Of a stretch of 64,000 bases of DNA, positions 20,187 to 31,816 are shown one piece after another. The notes under the pieces are model-generated. The model was not told where the DNA came from. It was given only the letters and a program-made list of their open reading frames with translations, and did no database searches. The DNA is from Hesseltinella vesiculosa (taxonomy: Eukaryota; Mucoromycota; Mucoromycetes; Mucorales; Cunninghamellaceae): NCBI GenBank assembly GCA_002104935.1, contig MCGT01000017.1, positions 1-64,000 of the forward strand, given 5' to 3'. Each line of letters begins with the position of its first letter. The first letter of the stretch is position 1. A program made the translations under genes and the position numbers.

Positions 20187-20809
20187 GCATTCGATGGGTC
20201 AAGCGATAGATTAGAAAGAGAGAAACTTCGGCGCAATTATCTCACGTTGCTGTAAAAAAAACGACTGGAAGCTTAAGTGAGAAGAAAGAAAAAAGAAGAA
20301 AAAAAAAGTGCGGAAATTCTTTTTCACTCCCAAAAAGCGAGGGGAGAAGGATATCAAATGACAAAAAAGCCCTATGAACCAAAGAAAAACGCCCGTTGCA
20401 CCTCCAAACTTGGAAATCCCAGAATGGCTCTTCAATGCGGATGGGCTTTTTTGACACCTCCTATTTTTTGGGGCCTCCTCCTTAAATGGCTACTTTTTTG
20501 AACCTCCACACTGCGAAGCATCACTTTGATCAAGTGGTTTGTCGATGGTCTTTTTTTTATTTTACGAAAGCAAACAAAAAAGCCTTTGGCAAATGAAGTC
20601 ATTAAAAAAGAAGGTAATGCGTATAGATTTTTTTTTTTTTTTTTTGCAAAAAGCAATACTGACGTGAAGCAAAAAAGAAGGTATCCTAAGAAAGTGGGAG
20701 GGAATCATGACCATTGGGATTGCTCCAGGAAAAAAATAAAGTACAGTTCATATCAGCCAATCCATGCCATGCTGCAACATCCACACAACGGACTCATGTG
20801 TCCATTCAC
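20187..20809. other. Intergenic region between RNF5-like and RBR genes
   Basis: This stretch lies 3' of the RBR gene and 5' of the RNF5-like gene, both on the minus strand. It must therefore hold the RBR polyadenylation site and the RNF5-like promoter. Several A/T homopolymers are present. No additional gene is recognised. Confidence 0.5.
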
Positions 20810-22961
20810 CTAAAATTTTAGGAGAAACACGTTCAATCTACTGTTCCCCTCTCGTTTGTCCCTATTTGAACTTGCTCTCCGCTTACGGATCTGATCCAGC
20901 CTCGATTGGGGGCCAATGGTGATTCGCATTTGAGGAGCAACCGATGGATGTGCATTCATATATTCTCGCCTTGCATGCAATGCTGCTTGTTGAACGGTTT
21001 GCTCTTCTGGATCGGTTTTGTAAAGGTCGCAGCGCTTACATTTCTTGCAAGGACCTGGCGTTTCACGAAAATGATCACAGAAGTGGCCATACGATTCTGA
21101 ACAACGGGATGATGAAAACCCCGAGGCCGACCGACGCTCTTTTTTTTTTTTTTACCTTTGCCGATGTGCTTGCGACACACATAGCACATTATATAGCCAC
21201 ACTGACACGTGATCTTGTTACATCCATCTGATTTTTGAAATGATAGACTACACCTTGGACACTACAGGGACAGGGTCAGGCATGGCCCAGTATGGTGCGT
21301 CTGTTTTGCACTTACCGTCCGCTTCACTGCATCCGCCATAGCCTAGAGGAGATCATAAAAAATGAGAGGTCACTTTTGTAAGAGGAAGGGTGACCTTTTC
21401 TACATAGAGCCGCATGCCATCCAATTCGTTTTCCCAGCATGCATGGAGTCCACGGATGGCGTGTAAACAGTTCAGGCACGTCAATTTGCCGCAGATCGGG
21501 TTACGGCACTGGAACGCAAACCCACGGCGTTTCTGCAAAATCCGACCGTAGGCCAGCTGCAGATCCTTCTCAAGATCCCACTACAAGTCATGATGGATGA
21601 AAATGAGAAGGGATCGGGGACATTTTTGTCTTGGGCTTACGTTGAAGAGATGAGCCACGAATAAAAAGGGCCGAGTACCGCCGATGATGCTGATGAATGG
21701 CGTGGTGGATTCGTCTAATTCACCATAGCCACAAGCGGAGCAACGCACCACCATGCCCTGGGCCATGGGGATCGCCAGATTGGCTTCCAGCACAGACAAT
21801 TCATAGGCTTTCCAGAGGTCGGCGGTCAGAACGCGATGTTCAAAGTCGTCGGCGGGGAGGCAGCCGGGACAGGGCTCAGCATCAGCGGCGATGCACGCAA
21901 ATCGAGTGGCGCCGCGCAAACCACCTTGGCCAAACAAGCCCTCGGTGACAAAATGCACGAGGCAGCTGTGACAAAAGCCATGCGTCCCTTGCGAACAAAA
22001 CACCAGCTGTTCAAATGGATAGTCGTCAAAACAGCAGTCGCAGGTGATGGCTTGGCCAAGGTGGTGATAGTCGTCCTGGTTGAGTTGGTGTGCCAACGAC
22101 TGATCAGCCAGGACTTGCTGACAGGCCCGGCGTTGCCATAGGCGGGTGACGTCCAGCTGCAGTTCCGAATCGAGATCAGGTGTGCAGACTTCCATCGACG
22201 AAGACGATGCCTGGGGCGATCCATGGAACGACCAGTTCAAAAAAAAATGACGGATACGCTGCAGCAGGCCACCTGATCCAAGCGCTGTTAATTGGTCATA
22301 GCTGTGGACATAATCCCAATTGTTTTCGGCCACCACCGCTCGTATCGACGATTTCCAAACCTGGACGAATGAAACCGTTGAGCTTGGGCAAAAAAAAAAA
22401 AAAAATACGTTGTTTTACTTGGGGGAAGTCGTTGTAGAGCAACAACAAGGTTTGATTTTTGTACGCATCGGATCGAAAAGTGTCGGCAGGTTGGAGCTGA
22501 CCAAAGTCAAGTCGCTCAGGGATATGGATGTGTCGGTGCTGCTGCTGGAGAATGTAGGTGGTGACCTGCTCAACATGGCTATGATGGAATTGACGGATCA
22601 GAGAACGCAGATAGGCCAGATCTGTGTCGGGGAACAGCACAGTGGCAAGGATGCGCAGAGCTGCATTCCACTTCTCCGTCTTGGTTGCACGAGGATGTGG
22701 TGCCTTGGGATAATAACCTCCCAACTCGAATATCTTGTCAGCAATGCGCTCTACATGATCCACTTGGTAGTAGGATAGACAATGTTCAAAGTAGGCAGGA
22801 TCTAGAAAGGAACAAAAGTGTAGGAACTAAGAACCTGGTGTTGTCATTTCTCTTTTATCGGCCTCATTCAAGAATGTCAGAAGCTTACCGCCGTCAGGGA
22901 AGAGTATCGTCAGCTGTGCAATGAGATCTTCTTCTTTTGCCTTTCCCGTTTGTCTTGACAT
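20810..22961 (-). CDS. RING-between-RING E3 ligase, RNF216/TRIAD3-like
   Basis: The start at 22961 ([17 protein letters not shown]) splices to [13 protein letters not shown] near 22800, and the gene ends at a TAG at 20810. RING1 reads [16 protein letters not shown]...HGFCHSCL and is followed by EGLFGQGGL. The in-between-RING region has [21 protein letters not shown]2 has [19 protein letters not shown] then [10 protein letters not shown], where CGYIMC holds the probable catalytic Cys by position. It is followed by [22 protein letters not shown], the extra zinc-binding tail that distinguishes RNF216 from parkin and HOIP types. RNF216 relatives transfer ubiquitin through a Cys thioester. At least seven exons are present. 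It is divergent from the MORG1 gene with a 186-bp gap. Confidence 0.9.
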
Positions 22962-23147
22962 CAAGGAGAATCCAGATCTGCAGTTCAGCGATGCAAAAAA
23001 AAAAAAAAAAGAAAAAGGAATGAGAAAAAAGACAACGAGTTCCCACAACCAGCTTTTTGGCCCCAGTCAGAAGTGCGCAAAAAAAAAAAAAAAAAATTGT
23101 TGCTGACAACTTTTTTTTCTCTCTTGCTCTTTTTTATTAGACCCACC
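22962..23147. promoter_or_regulatory. Short bidirectional promoter, RBR ligase / MORG1
   Basis: The two starts (22961 minus, 23148 plus) are separated by 186 bp. The gap contains two poly(A) runs on the plus strand (about 22995-23010 and 23079-23095) and a poly-T run before 'ttattag' at 23140. The latter could be the end of a 5'-UTR intron of MORG1. Poly(dA:dT) tracts usually keep promoters nucleosome-free; the regulatory role here is inferred. Confidence 0.5.
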
Positions 23148-24207
23148 ATGGCCTACCCAACAGAATGTATACAGACACTAAAAGGCCACAAAGGCCCGGT
23201 GAATGTGATTCGATACAACGTCCATGGCCAGTACTGTGTGTCAGGCGGTCGAGATCGATCGGTGCGACTTTGGAATCCAAAAACTGGCAATCATCTCTAT
23301 TCCTACGAAGGTCATGGGCGTGAAGTCCTTGGGGTATCCGTGTAAGTGCCGGTCCATGCTGAGATCGACGCATTGAATGTAGAATGTCTTCTTTTTAGAT
23401 CACGAGACAATGCCAAGCTGGCAAGCTGCTCTGCCGACAAGGCGGTGATTCTCTGGGACGTGAGCACGGGGCAACTGCAACGGAAATTCACAGATCACTG
23501 GGAACGGGTCAATGCGGTGGATTTCAACGATGACAACTCTCTCCTGATCAGTGGTAGGTCCAAAAAAAAATGAGAGAAGACGTTTGTAGACTCTTTTTTT
23601 TTTTTTTAGGCTCGTTTGACTCCACGCTGCGGATATGGGATTTACGATCTAGCAACTTTCATGCCATTCAGGTGATCGAGGACGCCAAGGATAGTATCAT
23701 GTCACTTCAGGTGAGAGGCACTGAAATTATCTGTGGGTGCAACGATGGCAAGCTACGGACTTATGACCTTCGCGCTGGCCAGCTCTTTGAAGACCAGCTT
23801 GGAGGTAAGGCTAAAAAAAAAAAAAGAGAGAAAACAGCCCTTGACGGATGCATTCTTTTGTAGCTCCTGTGACATCCACACGGATGTCTAATGATACCAA
23901 TTGTATTCTGGTCAACACGCTAAACAGCACAATTCGATTGATGGACAAGGCCAACGGGCAACAACTGGCAGAATTCAAGGGCCACAAGCACGAAACATAC
24001 AAGGTCGATTCGGCCCTGTCCTTTGACGACGCACAGTGCATTAGCGGATCAGAAGATGGACAGATCTACATCTGGAACGTGGCAGATGGCCTGCTTCTCA
24101 AGACGCTGGCGTCCCATCGGGGCGTGATCTCCTCCGTCGATGCACATCCTACAGACCTGGGCCTGGTTTCCGGTGGGGATGACGGGCTGGTACGCGTTTG
24201 GCAATAA
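23148..24207 (+). CDS. WD40 scaffold MORG1/WDR83-like
   Basis: The gene has five exons, starting MAYPTECIQTLKGHKGPV at 23148 and ending DDGLVRVWQ at 24207, with about seven WD40 blades. Signature repeats include GGRDRSVRLWN, CSADKAVILWDVSTGQ, SGSFDSTLRIWDLR and YDLRAGQLFEDQLG. The last two phrases, and LNSTIRLMDKANGQ, follow animal WDR83 closely. WDR83/MORG1 scaffolds ERK signalling and is also found in spliceosomal C complexes; which role applies here cannot be read from sequence. Introns are short and two contain poly-A or poly-T runs (about 23565-23608 and 23810-23862). The length of about 305 residues is normal for the family. Confidence 0.93.
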
Positions 24208-24515
24208 AGCACTGACATGGCAGTTTTTAAAAGTCCTGCACCAAAAGGGTCTAGACCAAATCCAAGAGAACTGTCCATTTTTTTGTTTTTCTCTCGTTGA
24301 TAGAAAAGTGAGAGCGGACGTTACTGTTTCAAGGAAACACGGCATAGACTCGATGCTCACAGCTCCGTGAAAAAATAAACCGTCGACCACATGCAAGCGG
24401 CGGTGTTTCAATCTGCTTTCATGTTTCTATTTTTTTTTTTTTTTTCGTTTTCTCTTTCTCCCACTTCTCTTCATTCTGTTGTGATTCCTCTTCTATTTTA
24501 CTCGCTTGGAGTACC
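24208..24515. other. Intergenic spacer MORG1-Doa10
   Basis: This spacer holds the 3' end of MORG1 and the promoter of the Doa10-like gene. A T run at about 24430-24445 and pyrimidine-rich sequence precede the ATG at 24516. Nothing else was recognised. Confidence 0.5.
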
Positions 24516-27500
24516 ATGGAAGACGAAGGTAAGAAAGAGCGCCATTCCCATGACGGGGATGGATCGATGAGATGGAGAGAACGGCCATGTTTTTCATTTT
24601 GTTTGTTGTTGGGAAGTGCATGAGATTAACCTGGATTTTTTTTTTTTTTTTTTTGGCATGGTCTTTGATGGATTAGCCATCTGTAGAGTTTGCCGGTCAG
24701 AATCCACGCCTGATCATCCTCTTTTCCATCCATGTAAATGTTCTGGCAGTATACGATTTGTACATCAAGATTGGTAAGTGCTCGGGCTCGTCCTGCTTGC
24801 ATCCACCATGCTCATATTCATCCTGTATTAGTCTGATCGAATGGCTAGCACACAGCAAGAAAAAGTAAGCGCCTCATCCATCATTAAAATGAGAAGCAAA
24901 AGGAGGGCAAGCTGCTGATTTTTTTTTTATGACTGCAGGTACTGTGAACTATGCGAATATCCGTTTGTGTTTACCCCGATTTATCAGCCTGACATGCCCG
25001 ACCGCCTACCGGTGGAGGTGGTGTTTCGACAGATTGGCCGACGGCTTGCATCATCGATCAAACTAGTGTTACGAGGTCTTGTGGTGGCCATTGTCTGGCT
25101 CGTCATCTTGCCCTACTCGACGCTGTGGACCTGGCGATTCTATTTTTGGAGTGGTGAGACGATTACCATGTTGGCCGGGCCAGCGGGTCAAGCTTCCCCA
25201 CCTTCACCCAACATCACCCTGGAACCCGCTGTGGAGGAAGTCGGCGAGCCAGCCTCCCAAACTTGGCTATCCCAGCTAATGAACATGATGACTTTTCCCA
25301 TTGTGTTCCAATGGAGGCAAGTGGAGCATCAGAAAAAGCGTCCCATGCTGATGGCCTTTCTTTTTGTAGAAACTTTTTATCCGATTGCTTTGAAGGTCAA
25401 GTGATTACGGCGGTAGTGATTGTGGTTTTCATTGCTGCCTATCTGTTTCGTGAATGGGTGATGCAGAACTTGCCATTGGAAGAAGAGGCAGGCAACGAGC
25501 TCGTGGAAGAACAGGAAGAAGCACAACCACCCATGCCACAGCAACCCCAGCCGCACCTCCACCAGGACATGGTGCTGGCTGACGGTGACGACGACGAATT
25601 AATACAACAGCAGCAGGTCGCCATTGACACGCTGCTGAACGCCATCCATACCATCCACTCCAATGAAGCCGACATTGAACTAGAACGCAATGAGCTGCAA
25701 GCACGATTGAACCACATGCGCCAGATGCTGGAACTGAAACGCCAAGCTGACGAACACAAAGACGCGACAGGCTCCTCTTCCTTGCCGCTGCCTTCCGACG
25801 CATTGTCATCTCACACGCATCACTACCATCACCGTGAAGAGGAGGACGACCAGGACCCTTTCACCATCGACCCACATCCAGGTCCTCAGGACAAAGGCAA
25901 GCAGGTCGCCGAGAATGACCACGATGGCACCTTGGCTTTCGAATCTGCATCGTCCACCCCACGCCCTTACAAAAATACCTGGAAGCCTGCCACTTCTTCC
26001 CCACTTGCCTCCAACGCCTTCTCCATGGACGACATGGATCCCTCTCTCGGTGAAGCGTCCATGCCACCGCTCCCGCCTCTCCGCACGCCTTCGCCTCCAC
26101 CTGTGGTACAGCCGCCCCCTCCTCCCCTTCCCAGACCCGAAGTCTTCCGCATGCCTCCACCGCCCATTGAATTCGCCCAGGAACCTCCTCAAGAAGCTGC
26201 TGCCGAAGAAGACATGGAACCCTTTGACTTTGCTGACGATATTGATGGGGTGTTGGAAGCGGTTGGCATGCGTGGTAATCCCTGGATGTTGCTCCAAAAC
26301 TCTGTACTGATGTCGCTCATGGTCAGTCTTTGTCTTGCTGTTGCTGTCTGGATTCCCTATGTGGTCGGCCGCCTGGTCGTCACTGTAAGCTTTGCTTTGC
26401 TTCTTTATGCCGCCCTCTCACTTTTTTTTTTTTTTAAAAAGATCAAACCTGTCCAATTCATTCAAATCCCAATCTCGGTGATGCGGCTGATCACCGACCC
26501 TGTGGTGGACTTTGTGTTGGACCGAGGCATTCCCGCTCTTTGGGTCTGGGTCAAGGAACAACTGATGCATGCACACACCTTGCTACCACTGGGCATTCAG
26601 TCGGCCATCCATACGATCACAGATCAACTCAGCGTGCTGTGGTCACCTGCTGCCTCTCCGTCGTCCACTGCTGCCGTCCTCACCAAACACGACGCGGGCT
26701 CTCCATTGCTACCGATCTTTGGCTGGCCGTTTATCAATGCCTCGCTAGCGTCCAGCAAGAACGCATCCTTGATCACTCATCTGAATGTCGAACAGTACCA
26801 ACTGCAGCTTGAAACGTTTGCCTCCCTGGCCTTGGAACGATGGCACGGCTTTGCCAAAGGCCAGTCGCCGATGGATCGCACCGTATGTATTTTACTGGGC
26901 TACTTGGTCCTTGTGCTTGTGGGTGCATGGTATCTTGGCCGTGCCAATGCTCGACTACAAGAACAACGCCGTCAACAGCAACCTCAGCTACAACAGGTGC
27001 AACAGGGTGATACAGTGCATGATATTCTTCGGCAACAAGGCGACTTTTTGAAGGTGGTGTTCTTCATTGTGATCGAGCTCGTCATCTTCCCGTTTGCATG
27101 TGGGGTGCTGCTGGACCTGGGTACGTTGCCGCTCTTCCAAGGCGCTACGGTGTCTACCCGCTGGTCGTTTTACCAAACCAACCCTTACTCGTCGTGCTTC
27201 CTGCACTGGTTCTTTGGCACCGGCTTCTTGTTTGGCGTGGCTGTCTTTGTGGCTCTGTGCCGAGAAATTGTGCGTCCAGGCGTCATCTGGTTTATTCGTG
27301 ACCCCAACGACCCGCAGTTCCATCCCATTCGGGAAATGATTGAGCGCCCCACCATCCCATTGTTGCAAAAGATTCTACACAGCGCCATGATGTACTCTGG
27401 CCTGATCTTTGCTGCTGTCGGTGTCAATGTCTATCTACTGAATTACTTCACCTCGGCCTTTCCGCTCTATGTGCCCTTTGAGTAAGCGGGAGATTTCGGA

Positions 27501-29277
27501 GCTTTAATTGTTTTTGACTTCTTCCTTTTTGTAGCAAACCTTTCTCGACCTTGGCTTTGGATTTGTTGGCGATTCAATTCCTATTATCACCCTTAATTTC
27601 ATACCTACAGCCGCGTGATTACGCAAAGTATCTGCTGAATGCTTGGTGGCAATGGACGAGTGGGCAACTGCGACTGACGTCGTTCTTCTTCGGCACACGA
27701 CCTGCTGCGGAAGAAGGTGTCCAGGTACGCCACACTTTCATGGCCTGGGTCCTACGAAAAACCGCTCCAGTGGATGACATCGACATGCAAGACGTGGCCA
27801 TCGATGCATCCACCCAACAAGATGTGGAGTTTATACGCAATGGCCAGCTCTTGCGCGTCCCCAAAATGGACACCGTGCCAGTCGATCCTCTCCGCCCCAT
27901 GTTGGTCCCTGTCGATCCGGTCGACCTGACGCCTTTGAACGAAAACGAACGATTGGCTGGCCTCCACGCAGCTGCTGCTCAGTCCGGTGATGAGGCCATC
28001 TCAACCATGATCGTTTATGCTCCGCCCTACTTTAACCTTCGAGTAAGTGGTGTCACTTTACACAAATCGGAGTGTGTGAATAAGAATGTGGGGGGAGGAC
28101 AAAGGAAAAGACGATCAAAATGGACCACCCCATGGTGTCTGTTTAGCGTGGGAAACAAACCAATCACCTCTTCTTTTTGTTCGACTAGATTCTGCTGTTT
28201 ATCTTTTTGATGTGGATGTCTAGTTCCTTCTTGACATGGATGGTAACAGTGGCACCAGGTAAGACGAGGCGAAAGAGTCAGGGGGGGGGGCGGTCCAGGC
28301 ACAAAAAAAAAAAAAGAAAAAAAATTGCTCAGCGCACTCCTTTCCTCTTTGGTATTTTATCCTCTGCAGTGTGTCTGGGTCGATGGTTTTTCCAGTGGGT
28401 GATTCAACAAGACCAAACCATCCATGATATTTACAGCTTCAGTGTGGGGATGTATTTGATGGTGACAATGGGCATGCTGGTCCGATGGCTACAGAACAAC
28501 CCGGTCTTGACATGGACTTGGTGGCAAGCGTGTCTGTCCATGACCATCAAAGCGTTGTTCCTGGTGGTGACGTTGGGACTGATCGTTCCCTTGTTTTTGG
28601 GTATCACGGTGGATCTGTATTTGTTTATGCCGTTACGGTATGCCCATCCTGATCAGCCAATGGTGCTCCATGTCTCGGAGGTAAGATAAGCAGGAAGAAA
28701 CCGAAGCCAACATGTCATGTTCGGGACTTAATTTTATTTCAAAAGGACTGGGCGTTTGGGGTAGCCTTTTTAAGCATTGGCTATGGCATTCTCCATGCTC
28801 TTCCCACCAACCCATGGCAGCAATTTATTGACCAAGTGTTTCCTCCTATTGGGGCTCCTGGAGTGGAAAACGTGTACGACTTTTTGTCCAATGTATCACT
28901 TGTGATGGTGACTCGGTCCTTCCTCGCCCCCGCTCTTGTTGGCTCAATCTTGCTCATTACCATTCCAGGTATTCTGGCATGGGGTTGCGTCCAACTCTTT
29001 GGTAAGTTTCTATTGCACCTTGGTGAAATAATAAAGGAGGAGGAGGGGGATTGGGGAAATCACAAACTCGGAAGCGCGCAATTAACTCTTTTATTTTTTT
29101 CACATTTCAGACAACGCATCCAATATGCATCTGATCCGTTGGACCTATCCATTTGTGTATTGTATTTTATTATTGGGTGTTGTGACGTATCTTTCGACAA
29201 GATTCTTCAAGATTTGTGTCAAGTCGATCCGTGACGACACTTATCTTGTTGGAAAGCAATTGCATAACCTGGACTGA
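24516..29277 (+). CDS. Doa10/SSM4/MARCH6-type ER membrane ubiquitin ligase
   Basis: Exon 1 encodes MEDE and splices to [20 protein letters not shown], then [32 protein letters not shown] and [13 protein letters not shown]. This is the N-terminal RING-CH (C4HC3) module and the conserved region after it, as in MARCH6. Many membrane helices follow, with a cytosolic acidic/Pro-rich loop (about 25.5-26.2 kb). The C-terminal part ends in [22 protein letters not shown], matching the conserved MARCH6 tail. The ligase drives ER-associated degradation. I count about 11 exons. The intron 25317-25369 is GC-AG, and the 57-nt intron at 26385-26441 is stop-free and in frame. The RING-CH is complete. Confidence 0.95.
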
Positions 29278-30187
29278 TTTCTTCTCTGTCTTTCCCTCAT
29301 TCCCTCTCATGCTCTCTCTCTCTCTCTCTCCCGCTCTCTTTCACTTTGTTCTATAGATTGATCCTTTTTTTTTTTTTTGCATACCATTTTCCTTCTTTTT
29401 CATGCTGACCTTTGATTAAAAAAAAATGTGTAATCATTCCCAAATGGAGCTGTGCAGCGAAAAGAAATCGGAAGGACAAAAAAGCGCAAAATGACGGGTG
29501 AAGCGTGTAAAAAGGGGGTTCATCTTGGTTTTTTTTTACACATGCAAGTGTCATTAGGTTCTATGGTTTCCCGCCCATTTATACAGGTACGTTTTCTGCA
29601 ACTACGCCCTTTTTTTTTTTTTTTAGTTGAGAAGTCCATGTGGCAAACCAAAAAAACTCTACTTGTTCAGGCACATTTGCCTTCTGTGACACAGAAAGCA
29701 AACGGATTTTTTTTTGACTCTGTAGTACAAGGAAACAAGATGGCAACCCATGATGACTCTCATCACGAGGCGGGAACATTGTCGATTCAAAAAGGAATTA
29801 CACAAAAGAGAAGGTGGCAATACAAAAAGTATAACTTTACACCAATTGAAAACGTGGAAACCTAGTCTCCCCCAACTTTTTATTCACAGACGTTAAAAAA
29901 GAGATGTCTGTTCGTTGTTGCACTTCTTTCTTCCTCATCTTTTTACTTTTTTTCAACGGGGTCTTTCTTTTTTCAGCCTACATTTTAACCTTTCCCTTTT
30001 TGGTCCTACCCTCTGTCGTCATCTCTTCTCCAACAAATTGGCTTTTTTGTGTATGTTCGATCCTGTGCTTATTTTTTTTTTGAAACTCATTTATTTTCCA
30101 TTAGACGTCTTATCTTTCTCTTCTTCCTTTTTTCTTTTTTAGATTAAACAAACTCCACATTTTTCTTCGTTTCGAAAAAAAAAGAGG
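29278..30187. other. Intergenic region with CT microsatellite
   Basis: A (CT)n tract lies at about 29314-29332, just downstream of the Doa10-like stop, followed by several T runs. Open frames here are low-complexity and not supported as genes. The right part (about 29.9-30.18 kb) is strongly pyrimidine-rich on the plus strand, typical of fungal promoters, and precedes the gene at 30188. Confidence 0.5.
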
Positions 30188-30865
30188 ATGCATGAAGATT
30201 CTTTTTTTATGAACGACTCTCCATCGGCAGCAACTCCGCCTTTACGTAGCGGCATGAATCGATGGGATCCACAAAGGACACTGTCGGTCAGCAGTAGCAG
30301 TGATAGCGACAGCGAAGCCATCTGGCCTTCACCCAAAGACATCTATAGACCTCGCGAAGATGACCTTTCGTCGTTGAAGCGATCTTCGTCGAGCTCACAG
30401 AAGAGCCTGACGGCCTATTTGACTCCCTCGACCTTTTTTCCCCAGCATCAACTGATGCAGCAACACCATACAGACCAACCATCACAAAGACCATCTAACC
30501 CATCGTCTTCGTCACATACGTGGACTCCGTCATTACCCACCCCGTCCTCTGATTTGCCGCCACCCTTGAGCAAACTACCGGGCCCACCCAGAGTCCAATC
30601 CACGGCGGTGCCTCTCCAGCCTCAACCAGGCAACTACTCTTGGTTGGTGTTCAAGGATGAATGCTGGCAGCCCTTTGACATTGTTAACCAGAGCAAGCTT
30701 GAACACACCCTGTCAGTCGATGGTACCTTTGTCGACATCACCGATTCCCATTTTCCCGGTGTCAAACGAGTCCGGGTCTTTCCCAGAAGTAGTTACCTCA
30801 GTTACCTTGGGGTCAAGTATCGGCTTTCTCGAATCATGCAACCCGATGCCTGGGGTGATCATTAA
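30188..30865 (+). CDS. Unknown 225-aa protein with conserved-looking C-terminal domain
   Basis: This is a single uninterrupted frame. The first ~140 residues are Ser/Pro/Gln-rich and look disordered (SVSSSSDSDSEAIWPSP; a Pro-rich stretch near residues 110-140). The last ~75 residues are compact and aromatic: YSWLVFKDECWQPFD near the start, then VDITDSHFPGVKRVRVFP, and YLGVKYRLSRIMQPDAW at the end. I do not recognise the family. The opening resembles WWE-type domains (Trp, then W-PFD), but this is only an impression. The codon pattern and clean single frame support a real gene. No neighbour suggests its role. Confidence 0.75.
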   Translation: MHEDSFFMNDSPSAATPPLRSGMNRWDPQRTLSVSSSSDSDSEAIWPSPKDIYRPREDDLSSLKRSSSSSQKSLTAYLTPSTFFPQHQLMQQHHTDQPSQRPSNPSSSSHTWTPSLPTPSSDLPPPLSKLPGPPRVQSTAVPLQPQPGNYSWLVFKDECWQPFDIVNQSKLEHTLSVDGTFVDITDSHFPGVKRVRVFPRSSYLSYLGVKYRLSRIMQPDAWGDH

Positions 30866-31816
30866 GAGGAGTAAAACTAAAATAAACCTTTTCTTTATTT
30901 GTGCTGGGCTCATCATCAAAAAAATCGGGTCACCGCTTCACCGGCTTGGGGGGGCACTTCTTTCATGTTGTTCCTTATTACCATGTCATTATGAAAAGAA
31001 AATATAACCTTGGCCAGCATCATGTGGTGCAGGTATCAAGAGAGGAAATAATAAAAATAGGGGGGTGGGGCAAGAAAATTGCCAATGACGCGCCATGGAG
31101 TCTGAGCGATGGAAGACCACATGAGCTCTTTTTTTGAAGAGCCGGAGCTCGACCAAAACCCTGGCATTGCCATGATCGAGTCATGTGTTGCTTAACGGAT
31201 ATGACCTGTAAACTTTGCTTTAAAAATGTCACAAGACAGAATAAATTATCAGTAAACGTTGCCATGGGTTTTCTGTGACCGAGGCTGAAAAAAAAAAAAA
31301 AAAAAGGGCTGGCGATCATCCGCTTCAGGAAAACAGAGGAAACCATGTGTTTGTTTCATGTTCAGAAATTCAAGTGGCCGCATGACATCCAGGTTTGAAA
31401 TTCATCAACATGCTTTTGGTTGTCCCAGGTTGCTGTGGAAGTGCTTTGACTCTAAACAAAGAGGCATTGCTGAGGCTGGGAGAAAAGGGGTTCCTTCTCA
31501 ACAAGATCTCTGCCTGTGGGCGAGCTTTTTTTGCGATCGGGTTCTGAATCCGTGCCTCCCAGACAATCCCATCGCAAGCGAACATACCCGCACACGCTTG
31601 CCCAGCTTCCCTCCTTTGCATTGGATGGCCTACAGCGACCAGGAGTGCGAGATGAGGGGGAAAAAAAAAACATCGTGTCGGTGCTGTGGTCGAGGTCCTG
31701 ACGCATGCTACTGCAGGTGTGTTTAATAAAAAAAAAAAAAGATGACTATGAGTACAAAGCTATGCAGGGAGAAAAAGTAAGGATAAGAGAGATAATAGCA
31801 CAAGGTGAAAGAGGGT
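30866..31816. other. Intergenic region, no supported gene
   Basis: The gene at 30188 and the GH9 gene converge here. Overlapping frames at 31358-31726 on both strands show no family resemblance or clear splice structure. A poly-A run lies at about 31288-31304. I see no further structure. Confidence 0.45.

Noticed and set aside
31358..31726. Overlapping frames on both strands between the 30.2-kb gene and GH9
   Set aside because: They have no motif and comparable openness on both strands, so composition is the simpler explanation.
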